Shown here piece by piece: positions 9,300 through 17,508 of a DNA stretch of 39,437 nucleotides. This DNA is from Solobacterium sp. (GTDB taxonomy: Bacteria; Bacillota_I; Bacilli_A; Erysipelotrichales; Erysipelotrichaceae). The notes below the pieces were generated by a model. The model was given only the letters and a program-made list of their open reading frames with translations. It made no database searches and was not told the origin of the DNA. The DNA lies in NCBI GenBank assembly GCA_017430925.1, contig JAFRMA010000042.1, positions 1 through 39,437 on the forward strand, in the 5' to 3' direction. Made by a program: the position numbers and the translations under genes. Within the stretch, counting starts at the first letter, position 1, and each line of letters starts with the position of its first letter.

Positions 9300-10068
9300 A
9301 ATCAAAAGATTATTCCTGCTGGTAATGATGATGGTATGTTTCCTGCCGGTATGCCGTGTTCAGGCCGCAAATAACTATAGAGTAATCATCAATGACCAGG
9401 AAGATCTGCTTACAGATCAGGAAGAGAATATGCTGAGGATCCGTATGGATCAGATGACAGCCTACGGGAACGCGGCATTTGTGACTGTGCGCCAATTTGA
9501 AGATGTCGGCACATATGCCAAGAGAGTCTATCGTGAATACTTCGGTACAGACAGCGGAATGTTATTCCTGATCGATATGGGAAGACGTAAGATCTGGATC
9601 TTCTCAGACGGCGCGGTATATCGGGTGATCAATAAGGCATATGCCAATACGATTACCGACAATGTTTACCGGTACGCGTCAAGAGAAGAGTATTACGCCT
9701 GTGCCGATCATGTCTTTGAACAAGCACTGACATTGCTGGAGGGCGGACGTATTGCCCAGCCGATGAAGTATACCTCCAACATCCTGATTGCGCTTGTCAG
9801 TGCCTTGCTGATCAACTTCCTTTTCCTGACATCCGAAAGAAAGAAGGAGAAACCGGACACGAAAGAAGCGGTGAAGGCTATGTCCACAGCCGTAGGTGTC
9901 AAGATCTTATCGGAAAAGATGTTATCCCAGCGTAAGAGTAAACACTTTGAAAGCAGTTCCGGCGGCAGCTCGTCCGGAGGAGGCTATTCCGGAGGAGGTT
10001 CTTCCGGTGGTGGTTTCTCCGGTGGCGGCGGTGGCTCTTCCGGCGGCGGAGGCGGACATAGTTTCTGA
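9292..10068 (+). CDS. TPM-domain secreted/membrane protein with Gly/Ser-rich tail (YgcG-like)
   Basis: A 258-residue protein with a signal peptide (residues 1-25, cleavage probably after VQAA), a TPM domain at ~30-150 (VIINDQEDLLTDQEENML, YREYFGTDSGMLFLID, RKIWIFSDG), one membrane helix at ~165-182, and a C-terminal run of Ser-Gly-Gly repeats ending GGGGGHSF. That ending is a hallmark of the TPM/YgcG family; some TPM proteins are phosphatases or assist membrane-protein turnover. The AAAGGAGG site lies eight bases before ATG 9292 and only two before ATG 9286, so 9292 is preferred. It overlaps the upstream zinc-ribbon gene by eight bases. Confidence 0.85.
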   Translation: MRRIKRLFLLVMMMVCFLPVCRVQAANNYRVIINDQEDLLTDQEENMLRIRMDQMTAYGNAAFVTVRQFEDVGTYAKRVYREYFGTDSGMLFLIDMGRRKIWIFSDGAVYRVINKAYANTITDNVYRYASREEYYACADHVFEQALTLLEGGRIAQPMKYTSNILIALVSALLINFLFLTSERKKEKPDTKEAVKAMSTAVGVKILSEKMLSQRKSKHFESSSGGSSSGGGYSGGGSSGGGFSGGGGGSSGGGGGHSF

Positions 10069-10075
10069 GAATCGT

Positions 10076-10744
10076 ATGTATATTGAAGTAAATGACAGAA
10101 AGATATGGGTGGAGATCTGCGGAGAGGGCAGACCACTGATCATGCTGCACGGAAACGGTGAAGATCACACGATCTTTGATAAAGCCGCAGAAGTACTGAA
10201 ACAGGAGTATACCTGTTATCTTCCGGATACCCGGGGTCATGGGAAAAGCGAACCCTGTACCGAACTGCACTATCAGGACATGGCAGATGACATCCTTGCG
10301 CTCATGGATCAACTTGATCTGCGTGATGTATGTCTGTACGGATTCAGTGACGGCGGTATCGTGGGATTGCTGGCATCCATGCGTACAGACCGGATCACAG
10401 ATCTGGTGGTAAGCGGAGCCAATCTTACGCCAAAGGGAGTAAAGTTATTCCTGCGGATCATCATGAAGGTAATGTACAAACTGAAAAAAGATCCCAAGAT
10501 CCGTCTGATGCTGGAAGAACCACAGATTACCAGTGAAGAACTATCCTGTATTAAAGCACGTACATTGGTGCTGGCAGGATCCAGGGACCTGGTCAGGGAA
10601 ACAGAAACCAGGCAGATCGCGGAAAGTATACCCGGCGCGGAACTGCGTATCCTGAAAGGAGAAGGACACGGAAGTTATATCGTTCACTCAGAGAAGATTG
10701 CCCGGATCCTGCAGGAGTTTCTGGGAAAGCAGAAAACCGGATAA
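10076..10744 (+). CDS. Alpha/beta hydrolase
   Basis: A 222-residue alpha/beta-hydrolase. It shows the oxyanion HGNG (residues 25-28), a DTRGHGKS block, the nucleophile elbow GFSDGG with Ser at ~91, a probable acid in LAGSRDLV, and the catalytic His in GEGHGSYIVH. The likely role is cytosolic esterase or peptidase-like hydrolysis; the substrate is unknown. The frame stays open upstream inside the TPM gene's Gly-rich tail, but that part is a shadow, so ATG 10076, eight bases after the TPM stop, is the sensible start. No strong ribosome site is visible, suggesting translation by coupling to the gene before it. Confidence 0.85.
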   Translation: MYIEVNDRKIWVEICGEGRPLIMLHGNGEDHTIFDKAAEVLKQEYTCYLPDTRGHGKSEPCTELHYQDMADDILALMDQLDLRDVCLYGFSDGGIVGLLASMRTDRITDLVVSGANLTPKGVKLFLRIIMKVMYKLKKDPKIRLMLEEPQITSEELSCIKARTLVLAGSRDLVRETETRQIAESIPGAELRILKGEGHGSYIVHSEKIARILQEFLGKQKTG

Positions 10745-10767
10745 TATACAAGAGAGGTGAGAATAAG

Positions 10768-11454
10768 ATGAAAAATCGCAGAGTAAAGAAAGAACTGCAG
10801 GCATCCATAGTGCTGTTTGTATTGTTTATTGTGCTGATCATCCTGCTGAAGACAGTAGATGTAGAACCGCTTGGACCGCAGAATTCCGAAGTCGGTCTGG
10901 CTACCCTCAACTGGGCTGTCCATCATGTGCTTGGAGATCACCTGGTCTGGTACAACATTACGGATGTTTTGGGGAAGATCGCGCTTCTGACCGCTTTCGG
11001 TTTTGCCTGCCTTGGTCTTTATCAGTGGATCAAGCGCAAAGATATCCGGAAAGTAGACCTGGATATCCTTCTTCTTGGAGGTTTCTATGGTCTTGTGATT
11101 CTGTTCTACGTTTTCTTTGAGATCTTTGTGATAAATTACCGTCCCGTAATTCTGGAAACAGAACTGGAAGCTTCTTTTCCTTCTTCTCATACCATGGTTA
11201 CGTTATTTATCATGGGGTCCGCAATCTATCAGTGCAAGCGCAGGATCAGAAATAAGATGATAAAAAACATCCTGATTATGGTCTGTCTCCTGATCATGGT
11301 TGTTACCGTGGCAGGAAGATTGATCTCAGGTGTTCACTGGTTTACGGATGTTGTCGGAGGATTACTGCTGGGATTCTCACTGATTCATCTGTATAAGGCT
11401 GCAGTGAGGTATACGGATCTGAAACAGAAATCCGGACAAAGAAACAAAGCATAA
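10768..11454 (+). CDS. PAP2-family membrane phosphatase
   Basis: A 228-residue protein with five or six membrane segments. The phosphatase motifs are INYRP (end of motif 1), FPSSHTM (motif 2, with the PSxH His) and GRLISGVHWFTDVVGG (motif 3, nucleophile His and Asp). The Lys expected eight residues before the final Pro of motif 1 is Glu here (FEIFVINYRP). Family members dephosphorylate lipid phosphates such as undecaprenyl pyrophosphate or phosphatidic acid on the outer face. An AGAGGTGAG site precedes ATG. It lies 23 bases after the hydrolase gene and closes the run that starts at 7698. The Lys-to-Glu change leaves activity uncertain. Confidence 0.83.
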   Translation: MKNRRVKKELQASIVLFVLFIVLIILLKTVDVEPLGPQNSEVGLATLNWAVHHVLGDHLVWYNITDVLGKIALLTAFGFACLGLYQWIKRKDIRKVDLDILLLGGFYGLVILFYVFFEIFVINYRPVILETELEASFPSSHTMVTLFIMGSAIYQCKRRIRNKMIKNILIMVCLLIMVVTVAGRLISGVHWFTDVVGGLLLGFSLIHLYKAAVRYTDLKQKSGQRNKA

Positions 11455-11457
11455 GCT

Positions 11458-11991
11458 TTATTTCTTCTTGAAGAACTTGTTTATATTGTCATAAAGGAAA
11501 GATTTTCTGGCTTTTCCCAGATACTTTCCTTTTTTATCGTAGTATCTGGTGATTCCGTCATCAATCAGGCTTTTCCGGCTGTATCCGATGCGCTTGCCGT
11601 CAGCATCATAGTAAACAGTAAGATCCTCTGCGAGGGGACTTCTGCGGCTGTATCCGATATGATGATCCCCGTCATAATAATTCGTTACGGAGTCGTAAAG
11701 AAGATTCTTCCGGCTGTATCCGATCGTACTGTATTCCTGGCCTTCAGAGACTGTAACATCCGGAAACAATAAAGATTTCCGGCTTGCTTTCAGCTCATCT
11801 TCTGTAAACATACGGAGATCTTCGATCCTGTCTTCTTCCTCTTCATCCGCCGGCAGTTCATCTTCTTCCTCTTCCTCAAAGGAAGGAACTTCCCAGTCTT
11901 CTTCCTTACCGGTGTCTTCATCATAGGAACCAAAAGGAAAGCCATCCAGATCGATTTCTTCGTCAAGGATGTCAGTCTCTTTCTTTTTCAT
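11458..11991 (-). CDS. Acidic protein with five GYSRKS-type tandem repeats
   Basis: A 177-residue protein I do not recognise. Residues 1-68 are very acidic with long Glu runs and probably disordered. Residues 69-177 hold five repeats of 22-23 residues, each with SRKSLL-like, a D-x-(V/I)-T-x-YYD strand and G-x-x-IGY; SRK-type triplets fall near 70, 93, 115, 138 and 161. The pattern suggests stacked beta-hairpins like other YD- or MORN-style repeats and is positively charged against the acidic head. There is no signal peptide or membrane segment. An AAAGGAT ribosome site is present. It lies 20 bases behind the EamA transporter gene and ends four bases from the convergent PAP2 gene. Confidence 0.75.
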   Translation of the reverse strand: MKKKETDILDEEIDLDGFPFGSYDEDTGKEEDWEVPSFEEEEEDELPADEEEEDRIEDLRMFTEDELKASRKSLLFPDVTVSEGQEYSTIGYSRKNLLYDSVTNYYDGDHHIGYSRRSPLAEDLTVYYDADGKRIGYSRKSLIDDGITRYYDKKGKYLGKARKSFLYDNINKFFKKK

Positions 11992-12011
11992 GAGCTATCC
12001 TTTACGGCGTA

Positions 12012-12878
12012 TTACGATCCGCGTTCGCTGATCAGCGATGATAAAAGAATCATCACAGCGCCTGCACAACCTGCCGCGGAGAGTGATTCATTAAGAAATA
12101 CAGCAGAGAGGATCAGCGCAAAGACCGGGTCAATATAACCAAGTACAGCTGCTGTCTGTGCCTTGATCCCTTTCAGACTGTCAAAATACAATACATAGGC
12201 AACTCCGGTATGAAATATACCTACGATCACCAGTAACACGATCGTCTGTATACGGAGAGAGGTGAACTGGAAACTCCCGGTCATGATCAGATACGGGAAC
12301 AAGATTACTGCTGAAGAGAAGATCTGGATCAGTGTTTTCCCGTAAGAATCATAATCCGGGGCTTTCTTATTGATGATGACAACGATTGCGTATAATACAG
12401 CAGCAGAAAGACCATACAGCACACCGGTAATATTGACTGTCTCCGATCCGGTCAGACCGGTCACCAGAACCATGCCAAGAACAGATACAGCGGCACAGAT
12501 CAGTTTCTTCCATGTCAGTTTTTCCCGTAGGAATATCGGGGACAGGAGGATGACGATCGACGGCTGCATATAATAGCACAATGTCGCAATGCCCACAGTC
12601 GTGTAGCGATACGCTTCAAACAAGAGAATCCAGTTGATCCCGTTCATTGCCCCGCACAGAATATAGCGCAGGATCTCCCGCCGCGGGAACCCGGACAACG
12701 CGTTCTTCCTGCGCAGAAGAATCATAAGATAAAGAAATGCCGAACCGATAACACCGCGCAGAAAAGCCAGCAATTCCGAAGAAACAGGAAGATATCTGCG
12801 GAATATACCGATACTGCCGAAAATCAGCATGGCCAGGGTCATCCCTGTTAGCGAACGTATGTTATTCTTTTCTTCCAT
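12012..12878 (-). CDS. EamA/DMT-family transporter
   Basis: A 288-residue protein with ten predicted membrane helices arranged as two EamA halves, the second starting near residue 150. Family landmarks are an early PVSSELLAFLRG, a mid-protein SPIFLREKLTWKK and a matching late ILSAVFLNESLS. EamA proteins export amino acids, nucleosides or other small metabolites, and the substrate cannot be told. ATG 12878 has no ribosome site, and an in-frame stop lies just upstream; promoter-like TTGTCA and TACAGT elements end only a few bases before it, so the mRNA may be nearly leaderless. It is probably co-transcribed with the repeat protein downstream. Confidence 0.85.
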   Translation of the reverse strand: MEEKNNIRSLTGMTLAMLIFGSIGIFRRYLPVSSELLAFLRGVIGSAFLYLMILLRRKNALSGFPRREILRYILCGAMNGINWILLFEAYRYTTVGIATLCYYMQPSIVILLSPIFLREKLTWKKLICAAVSVLGMVLVTGLTGSETVNITGVLYGLSAAVLYAIVVIINKKAPDYDSYGKTLIQIFSSAVILFPYLIMTGSFQFTSLRIQTIVLLVIVGIFHTGVAYVLYFDSLKGIKAQTAAVLGYIDPVFALILSAVFLNESLSAAGCAGAVMILLSSLISERGS

Positions 12879-13014
12879 AACTGTATATTAGTATATTTTT
12901 TTGACAAAGAATATACCTTGAGAAACACCTGCGGAAAAATAGAGAATCTGACAGAATACAATGTATAATATCTCTGTGACCGTAACATACAGATGTATGC
13001 AGGAGGATAAAGAT

Positions 13015-14163
13015 ATGGTTATTACAAAAGATATTATTTACGCAGGTGTGGATGATCACCAGATTGATCTCTTTGAGGGACAGTTTACGGTTCCCCTGGG
13101 AATGGCTTACAACTCCTATGTGATCCTTGATGAAAAGACAGCCGTCATGGATACGGTAGACGGAAAGTTTACCCAGGTATGGCTGAATAACCTGAAGGAA
13201 GTTCTCGGAGACAAGATACCGGATTATCTGGTGATCCATCACATGGAACCGGACCATTCCGCAAGTATTCAGGCCTTTACGGAAGTATATCCGGAGACAG
13301 TCCTCGTTGGAAATGCGCAGACATTCAAGTTCATGGATCAGTTCTATCCGGGACTGCAGAATACCAGAAGACAGGTTGTGACAAATAACGGTACTCTTGA
13401 GTTAGGCAGTCATACACTGACATTTGTCTTTGCGCCGATGATACACTGGCCGGAAGTAATGATGAGTTATGATTCTCAGGACAAGGTATTATTCTCGGCA
13501 GACGCGTTTGGTAAATTCGGTGCCAATGACGTGGAAGATCCTGAGGGATGGGACTGTGAAGCCAGAAGATATTATTTCGGTATCGTAGGTAAATACGGAC
13601 CGCAGGTACAGGCAGTACTGAAGAAAGCACAGGCTCTGGATATTCAGATCATCTGTTCGCTTCACGGACCTGTACTCACGGAGAATATTGCGTATAACGT
13701 GGATAAGTATAATACCTGGTCTTCCTATGAACCGGAAGATGAAGGTGTATTCATCGCGTATGCGTCAATTTACGGACATACAAAAGAAGCTGCGGAAAAA
13801 CTGGCAGGGATCCTGGAAGAAAAGGGAATCGAGTATAAGATCGCTGATCTTGCCCGGGAGGATATCTATGAATGTGTAGAGAATGGTTTCCGCTACAGTA
13901 AGCTGGTGCTCGCTTCCGTAACCTATAACACGGAAGTATTCCCGGTAATGAAGCAGTATATTGAACTGCTAAAGGAACGGAACTATCAGAAGCGTACGGT
14001 TGCCTTCATTGAGAACGGTACCTGGGCTCCGATGGCTGCCAAGACAATGCAGAATCTCTTATCCACCTGCAAGGAACTGACCTTTGTTGAACCTGTCGTA
14101 ACGATCCGTTCTTCTCTGAACGATGATACACCGATCAGGGAACTGGCAGAGAAGCTGGGATAG
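13015..14163 (+). CDS. FprA-type flavo-diiron protein (A-type flavoprotein)
   Basis: A 382-residue protein of the usual length. The N-terminal metallo-beta-lactamase-like half holds the diiron ligands HMEPDH (residues 76-81), MIHWPE, an Asp in SADAFGKFG and CSLHGP. The C-terminal flavodoxin half begins near residue 240 (IAYASIYGHTKEAAEKL binds FMN phosphate). These cytosolic enzymes reduce O2 to water or NO to N2O and protect anaerobes. No rubredoxin partner gene is adjacent, so the electron donor lies elsewhere. AGGAGG stands eight bases before ATG 13015; the frame is open to an upstream ATG 12961 but without a ribosome site. TATAAT at 12964-12969 is a possible -10. Confidence 0.92.
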   Translation: MVITKDIIYAGVDDHQIDLFEGQFTVPLGMAYNSYVILDEKTAVMDTVDGKFTQVWLNNLKEVLGDKIPDYLVIHHMEPDHSASIQAFTEVYPETVLVGNAQTFKFMDQFYPGLQNTRRQVVTNNGTLELGSHTLTFVFAPMIHWPEVMMSYDSQDKVLFSADAFGKFGANDVEDPEGWDCEARRYYFGIVGKYGPQVQAVLKKAQALDIQIICSLHGPVLTENIAYNVDKYNTWSSYEPEDEGVFIAYASIYGHTKEAAEKLAGILEEKGIEYKIADLAREDIYECVENGFRYSKLVLASVTYNTEVFPVMKQYIELLKERNYQKRTVAFIENGTWAPMAAKTMQNLLSTCKELTFVEPVVTIRSSLNDDTPIRELAEKLG

Positions 14164-14179
14164 GACCGCGGGGAACGGA

Positions 14180-15421
14180 ATGAAATTCAGAAAACTGATT
14201 CTGCCTTCACTCAGTATTCTTCTGGCTGCCTGCAGTATGAATATCAGTAAACCCAAATTACTGATGCTGAATGCGTATAAGGCAAGCCAGGAGGTCCAGT
14301 CAGTAAAAGCTGACGGTACTTTGGAATTGTCGGTAACTCTTGGGCAGGATGCTCTGACGATTCCCATTGATATGACTGTGGTCCTGGATAATCATGACAA
14401 GAAAGACCAGAGTGATAATGAAGTCTATGTATCGGTGGATATTCCGATGCTTGGCGTAGAGAATTATCAGATGTGGGTCAGAGACAACGTGATGTATATC
14501 GATGATGGTCAAAGTAAGCGTTATACACCATATGAACCGGCTGAGACAACCACCCAGTTATCCGCAGACGATTTTGTCGGTAAAGTATTCAGTGATATTG
14601 ACAACTCTGTCATTGAGGAAAACGGTGATGAAACCACGATTGCCGTAACCGTAAACAAGGAAGGCCTGCAGGAATACTTCGAAGAAGTGGCAGAAACAGC
14701 TTCGGAGATCGACGATACTACAGGCATGGTATCCACGGTAGGAAATATCCTGAACGATATCACGTTTGATGACGTCAGAGTGACTCTGGATAAATCCAAT
14801 CACGTGGTACGTCTGACTTTCGGCGGTACTCTGGAAGATAGTGAACTGCAGGGCAATGTATCTACGGATATCCGGTTCAGTGAATACAATACAGCGGTAA
14901 TCCCGGAATATAACCCGGAAGAGTTCACAGACGCAGGTCTTTATGAAGAAACCGAAGACTTCACCGTGGAAGAAGTAGATACCGATGACGAAGAATATGT
15001 GGATGATTCCACCGTCATTATTGATTTCTCGGATGATGCGTCAATCCTTGTACATACACCGGAAGAGCAGGGAGTATATTGTTACTTCGATGAAGAGAAA
15101 CAGTCACTGTTTATTTATAATGACCAGGAATTCTTGGGACAGGGATTCTTTATCGGCTACAGTTATGCTGAGGCAATCCTTGATAAAGTTATGTCAGCGG
15201 AAGAAGATTACCGTGTGACTGACCAGAAGACGCTTTCTCCGGGGATGACACAGTACCGCGGGATCTCCCTGAAGAAGACAGATCTGCTAAACGCGGATAC
15301 ACCGTATATGGTGATCCTGTTTGAGAAGGGGAATTTCGGCTTGTTCATGGCTGGTCATACGGATGAGGATACTTTTATCGGGATTACGGATGCCATGGAA
15401 TATCAGGTGCCGGCACATTAA
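14180..15421 (+). CDS. Putative lipoprotein, LppX/DUF6612-like
   Basis: A 413-residue protein with a lipoprotein signal: a short basic start, a hydrophobic run and the lipobox LAAC at about residues 16-19, so it would be anchored outside the membrane. The following ~235 residues (repeated beta-strand patterns such as VKADGTLELSVTL, MWVRDNVMYID, VRVTLDKSNHVVRL) resemble the LolA/LppX-like fold of DUF6612-type lipoproteins. An acidic linker (~270-300) leads to a second domain with VYCYFDEEKQSLFIYNDQ and a closing GLFMAGHTDED. It starts 16 bases after the flavo-diiron gene with a GGGGAACGG site, so they share a transcript. The role is unknown. Confidence 0.7.
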   Translation: MKFRKLILPSLSILLAACSMNISKPKLLMLNAYKASQEVQSVKADGTLELSVTLGQDALTIPIDMTVVLDNHDKKDQSDNEVYVSVDIPMLGVENYQMWVRDNVMYIDDGQSKRYTPYEPAETTTQLSADDFVGKVFSDIDNSVIEENGDETTIAVTVNKEGLQEYFEEVAETASEIDDTTGMVSTVGNILNDITFDDVRVTLDKSNHVVRLTFGGTLEDSELQGNVSTDIRFSEYNTAVIPEYNPEEFTDAGLYEETEDFTVEEVDTDDEEYVDDSTVIIDFSDDASILVHTPEEQGVYCYFDEEKQSLFIYNDQEFLGQGFFIGYSYAEAILDKVMSAEEDYRVTDQKTLSPGMTQYRGISLKKTDLLNADTPYMVILFEKGNFGLFMAGHTDEDTFIGITDAMEYQVPAH

Positions 15422-15424
15422 GTA

Positions 15425-15452
15425 GTAACAAGGAAATAATCTGTGCTATGAT
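15425..15452 (+). promoter_or_regulatory. Promoter candidate for the M29 aminopeptidase
   Basis: -35 GTAACA (15425-15430), 16-base spacer, and extended -10 TGCTATGAT with TATGAT at 15447-15452. The aminopeptidase start follows 24 bases later. Confidence 0.5.
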
Positions 15453-15476
15453 TAGAAATTAGAAAAGAGGTTTACT

Positions 15477-16688
15477 ATGAATTTAGAACAGATGAAACAA
15501 AAATACGCCTACACTCTTGCCAGAGTTGGTCTGAATGTCCAGAAGGGACAGCCGGTCCTGGTAGAAGCAGCCATCGAAGGTGCGTCTTTCACACCGATCT
15601 TCGCTGAAGAGTGTTACAAACTTGGTGCTTCCAACGTCATCGTTCATTATCTGGATGAACCGAACATGAAAGTTGCCGCAAAGTACAGAAGCGCTGAAGA
15701 TGTCCGTAAAGTAGAAGACTGGGAAGAATTACAGTGCCAGAAGTATCTGGACCAGGGCGCTTGCTACGTTCGTCTGGAAGGTGTAAATCCTGCTCTGATG
15801 GAAGATGTGCCGGAAGACCAGGCAAACGCGATTTTTGCGCATGAAGATGCTGTCAGAAACATCATGCGTCGTGCCAGCCGTGAAAAACACTGCCAGTGGC
15901 TGATCGCCATGATTCCTACACAGGAATGGGCAGATTATATTCTGAAAGATGTACCGGAAGAGAACAGACTGGAAGAACTCTGGAAACTGATTCTGAAACT
16001 CTGCTACATTGATGATGACAACGATGTTGTCAAGACATGGGATGAACTGAAAGCCAAGAGAAGAGAGAAGGGTGACCTCATTGATTCTTATCACTTCACA
16101 CAGTTCCATTACACCGCTTCCAACGGTACAGACCTGATCGTCAAACTGACACCGGATTCCAAGTTCGGCTTCGGCAAGCGTAAATTACCGGCGAATTACG
16201 TGCCGTTCTCCGCGAATATTCCTTCCGAAGAGATCTGCACCACTCCGGAAAAATTCGGCACAGAGGGTGTTGTCTACGCGTCCAGACCGCTGGTTCTCGG
16301 TGGTAAGAGTGTAGAAAACTTCGGTTTCCGTTTTGAAAAGGGTAAAGTTGTAGAAGTGATCGCCAATGAAGGTAAGGAAATGCTGGAAGCTCTGGTAGCC
16401 ATGGATGAAAATGCCGGTTATCTTGGTGAAGCAGCACTTGTTGAATACCATTCACCGATCTCCATGAGTAAGATCGTATACTACACAACACTGATTGATG
16501 AGAACGCTTCCTGTCATCTGGCTCTCGGAAGAGGACTGGCACAGCAGCCAAGCGATCCGAAGTATACATTCAATGACTCTGTGATCCATATCGACTTCAT
16601 GATCGGTACAGAAGATATGCATATCGTTGGTACGACAGAAGACGGCAGAGAAGTTGTTATCTTCGATAAAGGTGACTTCGCTATCTAA
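15477..16688 (+). CDS. M29-family aminopeptidase (AmpS/PepS type)
   Basis: A 403-residue protein of the standard length for family M29 leucyl or broad-specificity metallo-aminopeptidases, which cut N-terminal residues from peptides in the cytosol. Visible landmarks include a first domain ending in CQWLIAMIPTQEWAD, then the metal-site region ANIPSEEICTTP (Glu ligand), NAGYLGEAALV (Glu ligand), CHLALGRG and NDSVIHIDFMIG (His and Asp ligands). All the expected blocks are present, so it should be active with two divalent metals. AGAGG lies seven bases before ATG. It has its own promoter and a strong terminator behind it, so it is a single-gene unit. Confidence 0.92.
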   Translation: MNLEQMKQKYAYTLARVGLNVQKGQPVLVEAAIEGASFTPIFAEECYKLGASNVIVHYLDEPNMKVAAKYRSAEDVRKVEDWEELQCQKYLDQGACYVRLEGVNPALMEDVPEDQANAIFAHEDAVRNIMRRASREKHCQWLIAMIPTQEWADYILKDVPEENRLEELWKLILKLCYIDDDNDVVKTWDELKAKRREKGDLIDSYHFTQFHYTASNGTDLIVKLTPDSKFGFGKRKLPANYVPFSANIPSEEICTTPEKFGTEGVVYASRPLVLGGKSVENFGFRFEKGKVVEVIANEGKEMLEALVAMDENAGYLGEAALVEYHSPISMSKIVYYTTLIDENASCHLALGRGLAQQPSDPKYTFNDSVIHIDFMIGTEDMHIVGTTEDGREVVIFDKGDFAI

Positions 16689-16712
16689 AACAGGATTCTG
16701 TTCATAAGAGCA

Positions 16713-16738
16713 GCCGGGTATACGTATACCCGGCTTTT
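16713..16738 (+). terminator. Terminator after the aminopeptidase
   Basis: A perfect 22-base palindrome, GCCGGGTATAC followed by GTATACCCGGC (16713-16734), then TTTTCTT. Confidence 0.9.
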
Positions 16739-16769
16739 CTTGTACAATAATGACAGTAGGGGCTGAACA

Positions 16770-17486
16770 ATGAACGAATTACTGCTGAGAGGAATACGTA
16801 TAGACTGGGATAACATAGATGGTTTTAGTTATCTCCGTGAGATTGCGGCAATCTCTCAGGTGAGTGAAATCATGTTCACTCATCCTGTGACATTTTTTGT
16901 CGGTGAAAACGGAAGCGGTAAATCCACATTGCTGGAAGCGATTGCTGTAGCGTACGGTTTTAATCCGGAGGGCGGCACCAGGAACTATAGCTTTTCCACC
17001 TATGATTCCCATTCGGAACTTTCCGAACATATACAGTTGATCCGTGGTGTGCGGAAGGCGAAACATGGCTATTTCCTGCGGGCAGAGAGCTTTTACAATG
17101 TCGCTACCATGGAGGAAGAATACAGCCGCGGACAAGGTGGTCATCCTCTCCATTTACACGAAAGATCACATGGAGAAAGCTTCCTGACGGTTGCTCAGGA
17201 GAATTTCGGAGAGAACGGGTTCTATCTTCTGGATGAACCGGAATCCGCGTTATCTCCGCAGCGTCAGCTTACACTCCTGCTGGAAATTGACCGGTGTGTA
17301 AAAGAAAACGCGCAGTTTATTATCGCTACGCATTCTCCGATCCTGCTTGGTTATCCCGGGGCAGAGATCCTGAGTTTTGACGGCAAGATCCACCCATGTG
17401 CTTATGAAGATACCGAAAGCTATCAGATCACCAGGATGTTTATCAATCACCGGGATCAGATGCTTAAAAACCTCTTTGAAGAATAA
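16770..17486 (+). CDS. Stand-alone AAA/ABC-type ATPase
   Basis: A 238-residue P-loop ATPase. Walker A is VGENGSGKSTLLEAIA near residue 48, Walker B is YLLDEPESALSP near residue 157, and an H-loop-like ATHSPILLGYPGAEIL follows, as in RecF/SMC-like or OLD-like ATPases. It lacks the long coiled coil of SMC proteins and any transmembrane partner. Such small ATPases are widespread in Firmicutes with unknown roles. An AGGGG site precedes ATG. A TACAAT -10-like element lies right behind the preceding terminator (about 16742-16747). A terminator that covers its stop codon follows. Confidence 0.85.
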   Translation: MNELLLRGIRIDWDNIDGFSYLREIAAISQVSEIMFTHPVTFFVGENGSGKSTLLEAIAVAYGFNPEGGTRNYSFSTYDSHSELSEHIQLIRGVRKAKHGYFLRAESFYNVATMEEEYSRGQGGHPLHLHERSHGESFLTVAQENFGENGFYLLDEPESALSPQRQLTLLLEIDRCVKENAQFIIATHSPILLGYPGAEILSFDGKIHPCAYEDTESYQITRMFINHRDQMLKNLFEE

Positions 17487-17508
17487 AATCCGCTGTTACA
17501 GCGGATTT
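17486..17508. terminator. Bidirectional terminator covering two convergent stop codons
   Basis: A 10-bp perfect stem (AAATCCGCTG with CAGCGGATTT) and a three-base loop. The last base of the plus-strand stop and the stop of the minus-strand TetR gene both lie in the stem. T tracts are short. Confidence 0.7.

Noticed and set aside
9960..10068. Gly/Ser codon repeats as a stand-alone DNA repeat
   Set aside because: They encode the usual Gly-rich tail of TPM/YgcG proteins.
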